A DNA stretch of 64,000 nt. It comes from Cristatella mucedo. Its lineage: Eukaryota; Bryozoa; Phylactolaemata; Cristatellidae. Position 1 is the first letter of the stretch; each line of letters begins with the position of its first letter. This document shows positions 33,170-43,924 of the stretch, piece by piece. The DNA lies in assembly GCA_009760855.2 (NCBI GenBank), contig WPIO01000112.1:62001-126000 (forward strand), written 5' to 3'. The position numbers were made by a program, and so were the translations under genes. The notes under the pieces were generated by a model. That model was not told the origin of the DNA. It ran no database searches and saw nothing but the letters and a program-made list of their open reading frames with translations.

Positions 33170-33275
33170 AAAATGGTTCTGACTGCTTAGCAACAATTGT
33201 TTCAAGAATCTTTGACAAGAATGGAAGAAGGAAAACTGGGCGATAGTTATGCGTTCGGGGACGGATTATGCAAAT
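33170..33275 (-). mobile_element. LINE2 RT fragment
   Basis: The minus strand encodes, in broken frames, the fingers region corresponding to NYRPVSLLPFLSKILEKIVAKQ. The plus strand shows GCTTAGCAACAATTGTTTCA and AGAATCTTTGACAAGAATGG. Only about 100 bases remain. Confidence 0.6.
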
Positions 33276-33729
33276 GGTGCAGAGCCGATCCAGTGCCCCT
33301 GATCCAACGCTCGGACACATGTTCCCTGCCCTCTTCGGTACGCCGCCATTCGCACTATCTACGCATGCTTACTGAGAGCTGGGATAGCTACTGACCGAGT
33401 TCTGGCTGAGCAAAAAAGCGAAGCTGCCGGTACCTGCCAAAGGGCGATGCTGGCGTCGTACGTGTAAGTGAATTCTGGCATCATGCACGGCCACAGCCGC
33501 AGGCCACAGATCAGCGATCTTACTCACCAAGGAAGTATCACCGATGTTGAATCAATGCAAGCCGATCGGCTGTCCGACACCAGTCAGCCAACCAAGTGGA
33601 CACCGGGCTAGAGCATCCAAAGTACAAGTGACCGCCCTAGACAGGAAATCATCAATTAGCTGGGGAATGCCCCTTCAGGGAATGCCCCTTCCTCGTCAGC
33701 CCGAGAGGGTAACGATTGTTATTTGACCT
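33276..33729. other. Unassigned stretch, possibly LINE1 5' leader
   Basis: No motif was recognised. It lies directly before the most complete LINE1 copy, so part of it could be that element's 5' untranslated region. There is no second copy in the window to compare against. Confidence 0.3.
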
Positions 33730-33781
33730 TAGCGCGTAAGAAATTACCTGCCGCTTATCGCTTCGGGCTGCTGGGTCTCCC

Positions 33782-36700
33782 ATGCGGGCGGCTGCCTTAG
33801 CTACGCCGGCCGCTAGTAACCTGCTTGTTAGTGATGATCGTCAGCAGCTGCTATCGCTTCGTCACCGTAGATCAAATGCATTCCTGGATATTAATGTTGT
33901 TGCTAAGATTCATGAACTATGCATTAGCAAAAGAAAAGCACCCGTAGCCGCCTCGGTGGCCGGAACCGCCAGCTCAGACGCCGCTCGTTGGGCGGGAACT
34001 GCGAGCTGAGTACCCACTCGTTTGGTATTCCTACCATTGTCTCGAACCGTTCAGCACGCTTCCCCACATGCGTCACAGTAAATCTCTCTAACTTAGTGGT
34101 CATCAGGCCTGTTGTAACTCCATCGGCCAGACTTAACGCTTACCTTTGGAATCCTTCCTCAATGTGCAATAAACCTCTGGTAATAGGCGACCTTATTTCT
34201 GAAAATGGTATCGACCTGCTCGCCCTAACTGAAACTTGGCTAAAATCGATAAACTGCCCGACAATTAAAGACACTATTCCATCTGGTTTCTCGTTCTTTC
34301 ACACCCCTAGATCAATCAAAACTGGAGGTGGAGTTGCTATTATCGTGAGCTCGCAATTAAGCTTCAAGCCATTTGCAGTACCCTCGAAGCAGTCTTTTTA
34401 ATCACTTGTCTTGGTCTCATCCGAAAACAAACTACCGATGGTGGCAGTAGTCTATCGCCCACCAGATACCAAATCCTCCTTTATCTCCGACATCTTCGAT
34501 CTCATTTCGATTCTGTGTGCAAGAAATCGATTCCTCCTCGTTATGGGTAATTTCAACGTTCACTTTGATAACTTATCTGCCGCTTTCAGCACCGAATTTC
34601 GTGTATTGACTGACTCAATGTCTTTTGTGGCTCATGTGCATGGCCCTACCCACATCAAGGGTCACAATCTCGACCAGATTTTCTCATACAACTGCACTTT
34701 GTCATCACCAATTATTACCAAATCCTGCTTATCTAACCCCATGCAGATCTCATTCAATCTACAGTGTGTGCCCACCTCCTCCTTTAATATAACCTGACAA
34801 TCGCGAAACCTCAAGACCCTCGACATCGATGCTGTCCGTGCGAGAATATCTGCTTCACTGCTGCTGCTCAGTCCTCCCTCCAATCTGTCATCATTGGTAG
34901 ATAGCTACAACACGACACTAGCTGACACGCTTGACGAGTTTGCAACTCTGACAAAGTCCACTGTGAGCCCCACCCTAGACGGCATATGGTTTACCACAGA
35001 TATTAAACTAGCCAGGTCAACTAAGCACAAGCTTGAAAAAGCAAGCAAAAGATCTAGACTAACTGTCTATCGACAGGCATATGGAAACTACTGTAGTTCG
35101 TACCAATCGATCCTAGCAGAGGCAAAGTCTAGCTTCCGTAAAAAAATCGTTGAATCACAGATGCACAATCCAAAAATGCTGATGTCGACAATAAACCATC
35201 TCCTCAACCGGTCCCAGATTAGTTCCTTACCTGATGATCCTGGTGATGATCTAGCCGATCGCTTCTCTCGATTCTTTGTGCAGAAGATAGACAAGGTCAG
35301 GGAATCCATCCCTGCGATGACAAAATCCCCATTAGAATGGTGTTCCCCGATTCCTGGCTGCACCTCAACGGCTACACTTAAGCACGTCACTAGAAATCTG
35401 GTCCTGAAGTTCGCATCTCAATCAATGAAGACAACAAGTCCTCTGGACCCTATTCCCACTGTCCTGCTCCTACGTTGCATTGATCTGCTACTGCCATGCA
35501 TAACTAACATCATTAATATGTCATTAGCCTCAGGTCATGTCACGGCACCTTTCAAAAAGGCTTTAGTAAGGCCACTTCTCAAGGGACACTAGACCAAGAG
35601 AACTTGAGCAACTACCGCCCAGTCTCCCTTCTACCATTCTTATCAAAGACACTGCAACAGGTCGTGGCAGACCAGCTGAACTCATATATCGAAACCTCAC
35701 ACCTTGCTAGTAAGTTCCAGTCTAGCTTGGGAGCTAATCACTCCACAGAGTCTGCATTGCTTAGGGTAAACAACGACCTAGTTAGGAATGCAGACATGGG
35801 TAGAGTGTCTCAGCTTGTTTTGCTCGATCTTTCGGCAGCTTTTGATACCATCGATCACAAAATTCTTCTAGAGCGCCTCTCATCTCGCCTGGGCATCACT
35901 GGCACTGCTATGCAGTGGTTCAGGTCCTATCTCAGTGGGAGACTCCAGAGTATTGACGTGAATGTACAAAGATCATCTGAGGTACCTCTGAAATATGAAG
36001 TACCTCAGGGCTCCGTGCTAGGTCCGGTTCTTTTCATGGTTTATACTCTCCCTCTTGCTGATGTGATTGCCAAGCACAATTTAGGCTTTCACTTCAATGC
36101 GGATGACACTCAGTTGCACCTTTGCTTTGATCCCTCCCAGCCTTCGAGCACCTCAAACTCTCTAAACTCACTTGCTGCATGCATTGATGACATCCGCACG
36201 TGGATGGCAGCAAATTTTCTGAATCTAAACGATGATAAAACTAACTTACTAGTTATGGGCAAACCCAGTGTGACTCGGAGATTGGAGAGGCTGATTCTCA
36301 AAATTGGCTCTGCCAGCATGTCTCTAGTTGAATCAGATCGGAATCTAGCTGCCATATTCCAAAGCGACCTCTCGTTAGACGATCATATCAGCTCCACAGT
36401 CAAATCTGCCTATTTTCAGCTTCATAACATTGCTAAAATTCAGGCTTGTTTAGATAAGGACACCAAGTCCAAGCTGGTCCATGAATTCGTGACATCCCGT
36501 CTCGACTTCTGCAACTCACTGCTTACTGGCCTACCAGCATGTGCGATCAGGCGATTGCAGCTGGTGCAAAACTCTGCAGCTAGGCTTGTCTGTCGTGAGC
36601 ATCGCAGTTGCCACATTACTCCACTTCTCACCGACCTGCACTGGCCACCAGTGAGGCAACGAATTGACTTCAAGGTTTAGTCGCTCACTTTTAGGTCCCT

Positions 36701-36940
36701 TCATTCTATTGCTCCAGCCTATCTTTCAGATATACTACCCTATCAGGCCAAGCATCTTACCACTCACTTTTCGGAATCCAACAGTCTAGAAATACCTCGT
36801 ACAAAGCTTAAATCCTTCGGAGACCGTGCATTTAGCTCGTATGCTCCCACAGCCTGGAACTCCCTCCCGACCTGCATCAGAACATCCCCTGACCTGACCA
36901 CATTTAAAAGAAACTTAAAAACACACCTATTTAGGAAAGC
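33782..36940 (+). pseudogene. LINE1 ORF2 (endonuclease plus reverse transcriptase), broken
   Basis: The endonuclease part shows LLALTETWLK, KTGGGVAIIVSSQLSFKPFA, VVYRPPDTKSSF, LLVMGNFNVHFDN (normally GDFNVH, so the aspartate is asparagine here) and THIKGHNLDQIFS (normally a TLD motif). The RT part shows SPLDPIPTVLLLRCIDLLLP, SNYRPVSLLPF, LLDLSAAFDTIDH-type motif A and GSVLGPVLFMVYTLPLADV. The catalytic box is changed to FHFNADDTQLHL, with YADD turned to NADD. Breaks are a frame change around 33.99 kb, a stop at about 34399 (TAA), a stop at about 34798 (TGA), a deletion with frameshift near 35585, and a stop at about 36678 (TAG). It therefore encodes nothing functional, but it is the reference for the family's domain order. 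Confidence 0.85.
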
Positions 36941-37173
36941 ATTTAGTGGGTCCCTGTGGTTCGTCCTTGATGTGCTTATGCGTGCTGACACTGTGCATGC
37001 TGCCACTAACCACATTTGCATGCTGACCCTGTGCATGTCACCCCTAACCATATTATTTATTTTGTTTGTTTTTCAAGCATGATTTTACTTACTATTCTAT
37101 TGCATATCACTTTGCAGCAAATGTAAAGCGCCTAGAAAGAGATTAAGTTCTCTGAGGGCGCTTTATCAAGTGC

Positions 37174-37175
37174 AA

Positions 37176-37203
<28 letters not shown>
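37174..37203. repeat. (ATT)n tail of LINE1 copy I
   Basis: About nine ATT units terminate copy I and are joined directly to the truncated 5' end of copy J. Confidence 0.9.
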
Positions 37204-37207
<4 letters not shown>

Positions 37208-38759
37208 ATCGATCCTAGCAAAGGCCAAGTCTAGCTTATATAAAAACATTGTTAAATCACAGATGCACAACTCAAAAATGCTGATGTCGACGATCAACCA
37301 TCTGCTCGACTGCTCCAAGGTTAGCTCTTTACCTGATGATCCATGCGATGATCTAGCTGATCGCTTCTCTCGATTCTTTGTCCAGAATATTAGCAAAATT
37401 AGGGAGTCCATCCCTGCGATGACAGCATCCCCCTAGAATGGTGTCCCTAAATTCCATGCAGCACCTCTCAATGTCTATGTTCAAACAGGTCACTAGCGAC
37501 CTCGTCTTGAAGTTCATATCCCAGTCCAAGAAGAGAACAAGTCCTTTGGACCCTACTCCAACTGTCCTGCTCCTACGTTGTATTGATCTGCTGCTGCCAT
37601 GCATAACTAACTTCATAAATGTGTCATAATCCTCAGGTCAAGCCCCAGCACCTTTCACAAAGGCTTTAGTCATAAAGAAAACTTGAGCAACTTCCACCCA
37701 ATCTCCCTTCTACCGTTCCTATCAAAGACACTAGAACAAGTCGTGGCAGACCAGCTGAACTCATACATTGAAACTTCAAAAATTCCTAGTAAGTTTCAAT
37801 CGGGCTTTAGAGCTAATCACTCCACAGAGTAACCATTGCTTCGGGTATGCAACGACCTACTTAGGCATGCAGACTTAGGTAGAGTATCTCTGCTTGTTTT
37901 ACTCGATCTTTGGGCAGCCTTTGATACTATCGATCACCAAGTCCTTCTTGAGCTCTTCTCATCTCGCCTGGGCATCACTGGCACTGCCCTGCAATTTTTC
38001 ACGTCCTATCTCTGTGGGAGACTACAGAGTATTGATGAGAATGGACAAAAATCCTCCGAGATACCTCTGAAACACGGGGTACTTCAGGGATCTGTTATTG
38101 GTCCCATTCTTTAGGCGGTTTACACTCACCCTCTTAGCGATGTGATTGCCAAGCACAATCTAGCTTTTCACTTCTATGCTGGTAAAACTCAGTTGTACCT
38201 TCACTTCGATCCATCCCAGCCATCGAGCACCTCGAATTCTCTCCACTTCCTTACTGCATGTATTGATGACATCTGCACATTAATGGCTGCAAATTTTTTT
38301 AAACTAAACAGTGATGATGAAGCCGAATTGCTAGTTATGGGCAAACCAAGTGTAATTCAGAAATTGGAAAGGCTTACGGTCAATATTGGCTCTGTCGGCA
38401 TAGCTCCTGTTGAATGTGCACGAAATTTAGGTGTCTTGTTACAAAGGGATTTTTCATTAGACGACCGCATCAGCTCCACAATCAAGTCTGCCTACTTTCA
38501 GCTACATAACACTGCTATAATTCGGGCTTTTTTAGACAGGGAGACCATATCTAAGTTGGCCCATGCATTTGTCACATCCCGTCTTGACTTTTGTAAGTCA
38601 CTGCTTGCTGGCCAACCGGCCTGTGCACTCTGGCGCTTACAGCTGGTGCAAAACTCTGCAGCTAGGCTTGACTGCGGTGAGCCTCGCAGTTGCCACATCA
38701 CACCACTTCTGGCCGACCTTCATTGGCTCCCATTCAAGCAGCACATCGACTTCAAGGTT

Positions 38760-38836
38760 ACTTACGGGCTGACGTGGGATTTTTCTCTGCTTCTACATGC
38801 GCTCCACGGTGCATGCCATGGCCCGGGTGGAGGGGG

Positions 38837-38919
<83 letters not shown>

Positions 38920-39102
38920 CCACTAACCACACTTGCATGCTGACACCTGTGCATGTCACCCCTAACCATGTTCATGTTGTTTATCAGGCATGCTATTGCT
39001 CACCGTTCAATCGCATTTCCTTTTGCAGCAAATGTAAAGCGCCTAGAAAGAGATTGAGTTCTCTGAGGGCACTTTATCAAGTGCATTATCATTATTATTA
39101 TT
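38760..39102 (+). mobile_element. Short chimeric insertion: unknown head + (TC)n + LINE1 3' tail, with TSD
   Basis: The insertion lies within copy J. The target bases AAGGTT occur at 38754-38759 and again at 39103-39108, so this is a target-site duplication. Its 343 bases consist of a 79-base head (ACTTACGGGCTGACGTGGGA onward), a (TC)39 microsatellite at 38839-38916, then the LINE1 3' region (CCACTAACCACACTTGCATG), the hairpin GCGCCTAGAAAGAGATTGAG and an ATTATT tail. It moved as a unit, using the LINE1 3' end. Confidence 0.85.
38839..38916. repeat. (TC)39 microsatellite
   Basis: Uninterrupted TC dinucleotides within the chimeric insertion. ORFs of SLSLSL or RERERE type across it are artefacts. 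Confidence 0.97.
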
Positions 39103-39627
39103 AAGGTTTTGTTGCTAACGTTTAGGTCCCTTCATTTTTTGGCTCCATCCTACGTATCAGATCTACTCTGCCATCAATCTAAGAATCGTACTACCTGCTT
39201 TTCGGAATCTAACTGTCTACCTATACCTCTTACAGACCTCAAATCTTTTGGAGACAGTGCATTTAGTTCGTTTCCTCCTAAAGCCTTGAACTGACTCCCA
39301 ACTTTCGTCACGATATCCCCAGACTTTACCACATTTAAAAAGACATTATAAACGCATCTATTTATCACAGAATTTAGTAGGTCCCTGTGATTCGTCCTTT
39401 ATGTGCTTATGCGTGCTGACACTTTGCATGCTGCCCCTCGCAACACATGCATGGTGATTCTGTGCATGTCACCCCTAACCATGTTTTTCTTGCTGTTTAT
39501 CGAGTAAGCTACCACTAACCATTCGATCGTGTTTCCTTTGCAGCAAATGTAGAGCACCTAGAGAGAGATTGATTTCTCGGAGGGTGCTTTATCAGGTGTA
39601 TTACAATTAATATTATTATTATTAATC

Positions 39628-40185
39628 ACACTGGGTTTTCCCATAACTAGTAAGTTGGTTTTATCATCATTTCATTTAAGAAAATTTGCTGCCATCCATG
39701 TGCAGATGTCATCTATACATGCAGCAAGGAGTTGAGAGGATTTGTCGTACTGGAGGGCTTCGAGGGATCAAAGCGAAGGTATAACTGATTGTCATCCACA
39801 TAAAATGAAAGCCTAGATTGTGCTTGGCAATCACATCGGCTATAGTAAGAGTATAAACTGTGAAAAGAACTGGACCAAGCACGGAGCCCTGAGGTACACC
39901 ATATTTCAAGGGTTTTTCGGACGATCTTTCTCCATTCACATCAACACTTTCGAGTTTCCACTGAGATTGGCCCTAAACCATTATAGAGCAGTGATGCCCA
40001 GGCGAGATGAGATGCGCTCAAGAAGGATTTGGTATTCTGTAGTATCAAAGGCTGCCGAAAGCTCGAGCAAAACAAGCAGATACTCATCCTATGACTGCAT
40101 TCCTAAGTAGGTCTACGCTCAGCCAAAGCATTTCTGACTCTGTGGAGTGATCAGCTCGTAAGCCAGACTGGAACTAACCCGGAAG
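39628..40185 (-). mobile_element. LINE1 RT fragment, inverted
   Basis: The minus strand reads from about 40160 (FQSGL..DHSTESEMLWLSV-like region) through motif B (YGVPQGSVLGPVLFTVYTLT at 39860-39920), the YADD region (FHFMWMTISYTF in a shifted frame, so damaged) and FLKxNDDKTNLLVMGKPSV at 39640-39690. No 3' tail is present. It sits against the ATT tail of copy J in opposite orientation, which suggests a rearrangement rather than normal retrotransposition. Confidence 0.8.
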
Positions 40186-40443
40186 GTTTGAAGTCCTACT
40201 GCAAGCTTGAGTCGAATTGGGTCCTCGGGGTGCACAATCAGCAACCTTCCACACCAGTCCGCCAGGAGACAGCTTGCAAGTGCGATAGGCAAGGGTTCTC
40301 GTTGAGACGGTCTGGGGGTTTAGGCTGACTGGTCCTCCCACCCGAGTACCTCTTTGTCTCCCTGGTGCCACACAAATACAAATTTGTTAAGCCCAAGCTG
40401 GGCTGCCGTACCATCAGCCAGCCAATAACGAGCATAAAATATA
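40186..40443. other. Unassigned stretch
   Basis: No family was recognised. Two overlapping minus-strand frames (65 codons each) have no motif. Confidence 0.4.
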
Positions 40444-40575
40444 TTTTGGCCCAGTGGTTAAGGTGCTCGCCCCATCCAAGGTTCGGCCGAGGTCCTGGGC
40501 TCTAGCCCCTCACGATTTTTGTGGCGCCTGAATAGAGATTAAGTTCCCTTAGGGTGCTACACAAATGAATTATAT
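40444..40575 (+). mobile_element. SINE2 copy
   Basis: The A box is TGGCCCAGTGGTTAAGG, the body is GGTGCTCGCCCCATCCAAGG, and the B box is decayed (GGCTCTAGCCC). The LINE1-like tail is GCGCCTGAATAGAGATTAAG then TTCCCTTAGGGTGCTACAC. Confidence 0.85.
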
Positions 40576-40675
40576 TAATTATGATTATATTAAAAAATAA
40601 GCTTTATCAAGAAACTATTTAAGAATCTCAAGTGATTGAGATCTGCTTGCACCTTGCTGTTCCAATGCCGCCCAT

Positions 40676-40815
40676 GATTTGGCCAAGGGGTAAGTAAGCT
40701 GCTTTTAATGACCACAGTCAAGGGGCTTGCCTTGGACGACTGAAGTCGAAGGCTCGAGCCCTAAGGCATACGTGAAGCACCTGGATGGAGATTCAGCTCA
40801 ATTATAGGGCAATTA
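40676..40815 (+). mobile_element. SINE2 copy, diverged
   Basis: The A-box region (TTGGCCAAGGGGTAAGTAAG) and B box (GGCTCGAGCCC) are recognisable, with an insertion between them. The tail is GCACCTGGATGGAGATTCAG. It lies 100 bases from the preceding copy in the same orientation. Confidence 0.65.
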
Positions 40816-41104
40816 AAAAAAAAGTATATTTATTTGCACCACTAATAGCATCGTTCGCCTACCAGTTATATACAGTAGGATCGTTCATTTTCACAGCAGA
40901 TCACATTAAGAACAGACGATCCTTGCTACTCCGAGTAACGGCTTAGTCACCTAAAGTGATATCTCAGTGTCAAAATTACTGTGCAGGTAAGCTTTAAATG
41001 TAGATTCGAAAGCAGGTCCACGGACGTATGTGAATGTCTCTTCTTAAGACAGTCGTCAATCAACATACCTTGTTTGCTTCTTAAGCAGCCTAAAAGCCTT
41101 TGTC
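40816..41104. other. Unassigned stretch
   Basis: Nothing recognisable was seen. Confidence 0.35.
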
Positions 41105-41485
41105 TATAAATAAAACGAAGCTCAAATCCTTTCGAGACTATGCATTTAGTCCTGCACTCCCAAAGCCACGATAGGTCGTGAAATCCACTGACTTGACAAG
41201 ATTTAAAATGATGCTCAAAACGAGCCTGTTTATCACAGCAGTTAGTTGGTCCTTGTGATTCGTGCTTTGTTTGCTTATGGATGCTGACAGTGCGTGTGCT
41301 GCCATTAACTAGATTTAAACGTTGACCCTGTGCATGTCACCTTTAATCATGTTATGCTTGTTGACATTATGTATGTTATCACTAATCATTTGGTCATGCT
41401 TCCTTTACAGCATATGAAAAGTGCCTAGAAAGAGATTAAGTCCTTTGAGGGAGCTATACAAATGCATTTATTATAATAAATGGTA
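41105..41485 (+). mobile_element. LINE1 3' fragment
   Basis: The copy covers the coding end (LKSFRDYAFSPALPK-like), the 3' region (CAGTTAGTTGGTCCTTGTGA) and the hairpin (GTGCCTAGAAAGAGATTAAG then TCCTTTGAGGGAGCTATACA). The GCTATACAAATG ending matches SINE2 rather than the usual GCTTTATCAAGTG LINE1 ending. Confidence 0.8.
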
Positions 41486-41589
41486 AGCTAGCCTTGCAGA
41501 CATTCGATCACTATTGTCAACCAGTTTAATCAAGCTAAATAATTTTAAACCGAGCTCCTCAGCACATGCCACCCCAAACTTGAGGCTGA

Positions 41590-42190
41590 ACAACGAGACT
41601 TATATCAACCAATTATTGATGCTGTAGTGCTGCAAATATTATTTGCTTTGTGTTTGGGGTTCTTTCTACTTCCAGGCTAAACTTAGAAAGCATAACTAAG
41701 AAGACTGCTTCTACTCCTAATAACCACATTTGATCGTAGTCCAAAATTAGTGATTTTCTAGTGCTGCTGCATGCTTGAAAAAACTTTACCGGCTCTCTGG
41801 TTGTGGCTGGAATACTAAAATTCTCATTTTGCTGAGCTACCAAAAACAATTAAGCCTCTTCCTCTGGTGTTAAATAATGCAGCAATTTTAGTCAGTGAGT
41901 CCCAGAGGTTCAGTCATGTGTCTTTTTACTGAATGATGTGCGATCGCTCCCTGTTGATCAACAAAGACATGACAACATTCTTTCTCTTACCCAAAAGCAA
42001 GGCCTCCCACCGTCGCTTCCTTTCTTCATGCCTACCTGAACTGCTGCTCCAGCTTGCACCACTGCATCACCAGGCTCTTTGTGCACTGAGGTTCATTGTG
42101 GACAATAAATTAACTGTTTTATTCCTATGATTGGAGACAGTTAGCGAAGGAAGCTCTGTTCTCCTCAGGTCCCAGACAGACGAGGAAATG
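41590..42190 (+). mobile_element. LINE2 fragment
   Basis: The sequence follows the LINE2 post-core and C-terminal region: AAGAAGACTGCTTCTACTCC, then AAAAAACTTTACCGGCTCTC, then GTTCATTGTGGACAATAAAT and AGCTCTGTTCTCCTCAGGTC. It is broken, with no 3' terminus. A SINE2 follows 30 bases later. Confidence 0.7.
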
Positions 42191-42221
42191 GGCTCATCTG
42201 AAGGCGAGTAGCTTTACTGCT

Positions 42222-42358
42222 GGTTTGGTCCAGCCGTTGAGGTGCTCGCCCCGACCAAGGTCTTGCTGAGGTCGTGGGCTCGAGCCCCGAGGCATATGTC
42301 AAGTGCCTGAATAGAGATTAAGTTCTCTTGGGGCGCTATACAAATAAATGAACTATAT
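42222..42358 (+). mobile_element. SINE2 copy, well preserved
   Basis: The head is TTTGGTCCAGCCGTTGAGGT, the body is GCTCGCCCCGACCAAGGTCT, the B box is GGCTCGAGCCC, and the tail is GTGCCTGAATAGAGATTAAG then TTCTCTTGGGGCGCTATAC. It ends in AAATAAATGAAC-like sequence. Confidence 0.9.
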
Positions 42359-42362
42359 TTAT

Positions 42363-42765
42363 TTACAATAGTATACCTATATGACGAACGACAGACGTTG
42401 ACGGAGTGATTCTAGATGAACCAATCCTGGTAGGTGATGTCTTCCGGTAGACATCAGGTTTTCGTATGGCTTTAAAGTTTTTCGTACTCTCGTTAAGCTT
42501 CAGCGAGTTTGCATCGGTCCAAAAGCGAATGCTGCAGACGCAGGCTTCCAGGGTATTAAGTGATTCGAATGGGGAGCGAGGCATAGATGGGTCAATGGAT
42601 TGATAGGCAGGATTTCCTCGGCGTAGAAATGAAAGCCAGGATTGTGCTTGGCGATGCCATCGACGAGAGAGAGAGAGTGTGTAGAGAGAGAAAAGGACCA
42701 GGCCTACGATTCAATACTCCATACTTTAATGGCTGTGAATCTGCAGTCAGGCAATTGTCACAGAG
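42363..42765 (-). pseudogene. LINE1-like RT fragment with short (CT)n insertion
   Basis: The minus strand holds, from 42765 down, a YGV.NR.PGPFL-type motif B region and a (CT)-rich replacement of the YTLPLADVIA segment (plus-strand GAGAGAGAGAGTGTGTAGAG near 42666-42692). Next come the FHFYAEE-type catalytic region and the 73-codon frame 42363-42584 (SLNTLEACVCSIRFWTDANS then LKLNESTKNFKAIRKPDV). It seems to belong to a LINE1 subfamily distinct from copy A. It has no 3' end. Confidence 0.7.
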
Positions 42766-42767
42766 AT

Positions 42768-43475
42768 AATAACATTAATAACAATAATGCCCTTGATAAA
42801 GTGCCCTCAGAGAACTCAATCTCTTTCTAGGCACTTTACAATTACTGCAAAGGGAATTGCAATTGAATGGTAAGTAATATCATGCTTGATAAACAAACAA
42901 CATGAATAACATGGTTAGGGGTGACATGCACAGGGTCAGCATGCAGGTGTGGTTAGTGGCAGCATGCACAGTGTCAGCACGCATAAGCACATCAAGGACA
43001 AATCACAGAGACCCATTAAATGCTGTCCTAAATAAGTGTGTTTGTAAGTTCTTTTTAAATGTGGTCAAGTCAGGGGATGTTCTGAGGCAAGTCGGGGGGG
43101 GAGTTCCAGGCTTTGGGAGCATACGAACTAAATGCACGGTCTCCAAAGGATTTAAGGTTTGTACGAGGTATTTGTAGACTGTTGGATTCCGAAAAGCGGG
43201 TTTTACTATGCCTGGCCTGATGGGGGAGTATATCTGAGAGATAGGCTGGAGCCAAAGAATGAAGTGAAAAGTGAGCGACAAAACCTTGAAGTCAATCCAT
43301 TGCTTGACTCGTAGCCAGTGCAGGTCGGCGAGAAGTGGTTTAATGTGGCAACTCCGACGCTCACGACAGACAAGCCTAGCTGCATAGTTTTGCACCAGGT
43401 GCAATCGCCTGATCGCACATGCCGGTAGGCCAGTGAGCAGTGAGTTGCAGAAGTCGAGACGGGATGTCACGATAG
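42768..43475 (-). mobile_element. LINE1 3' fragment with C-terminal ORF
   Basis: The minus-strand ORF of 155 codons (43003-43470) matches the end of copy A: MTSRLDFCNSLLTGLPACAI, RLVCRERRSC, LADLHWLRVKQWIDFKVLSL. After it come the 3' region, the hairpin and an ATT-type tail at 42768-42790 (plus-strand AATAACATTAATAACAATAA). One frame slip near a poly-G run (43095-43101) is visible. It starts sharply at 43475. Confidence 0.85.
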
Positions 43476-43667
43476 GAACAAATTCAGAAAAACATTACAC
43501 TAATGATAACTGGGCTCGTGGAGAGGCGCTGCAAAAGGGTGTGACTCGATTTTCGGTTTCTTTAACATTTTCCGCAATGATTTGCAACATTTGATTCTAA
43601 GCTAAAGATATTTGAGTTCAGCTCAGCTTTCCTTGTGCACCAGTGAACATGTCTTTTAACTGATTCA
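43476..43667. other. Unassigned short stretch
   Basis: Nothing recognisable was seen. Confidence 0.35.
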
Positions 43668-43815
43668 TAGCCCAGCTGCAAGGTGCTCTCTTTTCACGAC
43701 CCAGGCCGTGGGTTTGGAGTCCTGGTGCTGGCGTTCCTATATTTCGCCCTGCAACCGGTGGTGAGACAGGTTAGGCTCTTATGCAGCTATTCAAATGAGG
43801 CTATTGAACCAGCTA
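43668..43815 (+). mobile_element. SINE1 copy, diverged
   Basis: CACGACCCAGGCCGTGGGTT, then a damaged B box (GGTTTGGAGTCC), CTGCAACCGGTGGTGAGACA and CTATTCAAATGAGGCTATTG follow the SINE1 order. Confidence 0.7.
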
Positions 43816-43924
43816 ACCTTAACCTTTTTTCCTGCGTATCGTGTGGGCACACATGCAACATTCAGTCCATGTTACTAATCAGGATCCTACATACCAGCTG
43901 CCCTAAGCGTCTTCCTCTCTGATT

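Larger units (their letters stand above)
33730..37203 (+). mobile_element. LINE1 copy I, the most complete copy
   Basis: This copy spans the N-terminal part of ORF2, the apurinic-endonuclease-like domain, RT, the C-terminal domain, the 3' region, the hairpin (GCGCCTAGAAAGAGATTAAG then TTCTCTGAGGGCGC) and a tail of about ten ATT units. The 5' limit is set where similarity to the second 5'-containing copy (60.73 kb, from TCAAACGCATTCCTAGATGT) begins, extended to the first open frame. The next LINE1 copy starts immediately after the ATT tail with no intervening sequence. Confidence 0.85.
37204..39625 (+). pseudogene. LINE1 copy J, interrupted by a secondary insertion
   Basis: This 5'-truncated copy starts at the YQSILAKAKSS-type segment. 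Several frames remain open in pieces (for example 37836-38114 and 38142-39104, the latter reading through the insertion). The YADD catalytic box has become YAGK (FHFYAGKTQLYLHF), losing both catalytic aspartates. The element is split in the C-terminal domain at 38759/39103 by the insertion described next. It then resumes (LLTFRSLHFLAPSYVSD-like) and ends in the hairpin GCACCTAGAGAGAGATTGAT and an ATT tail at about 39600-39625. Confidence 0.85.
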
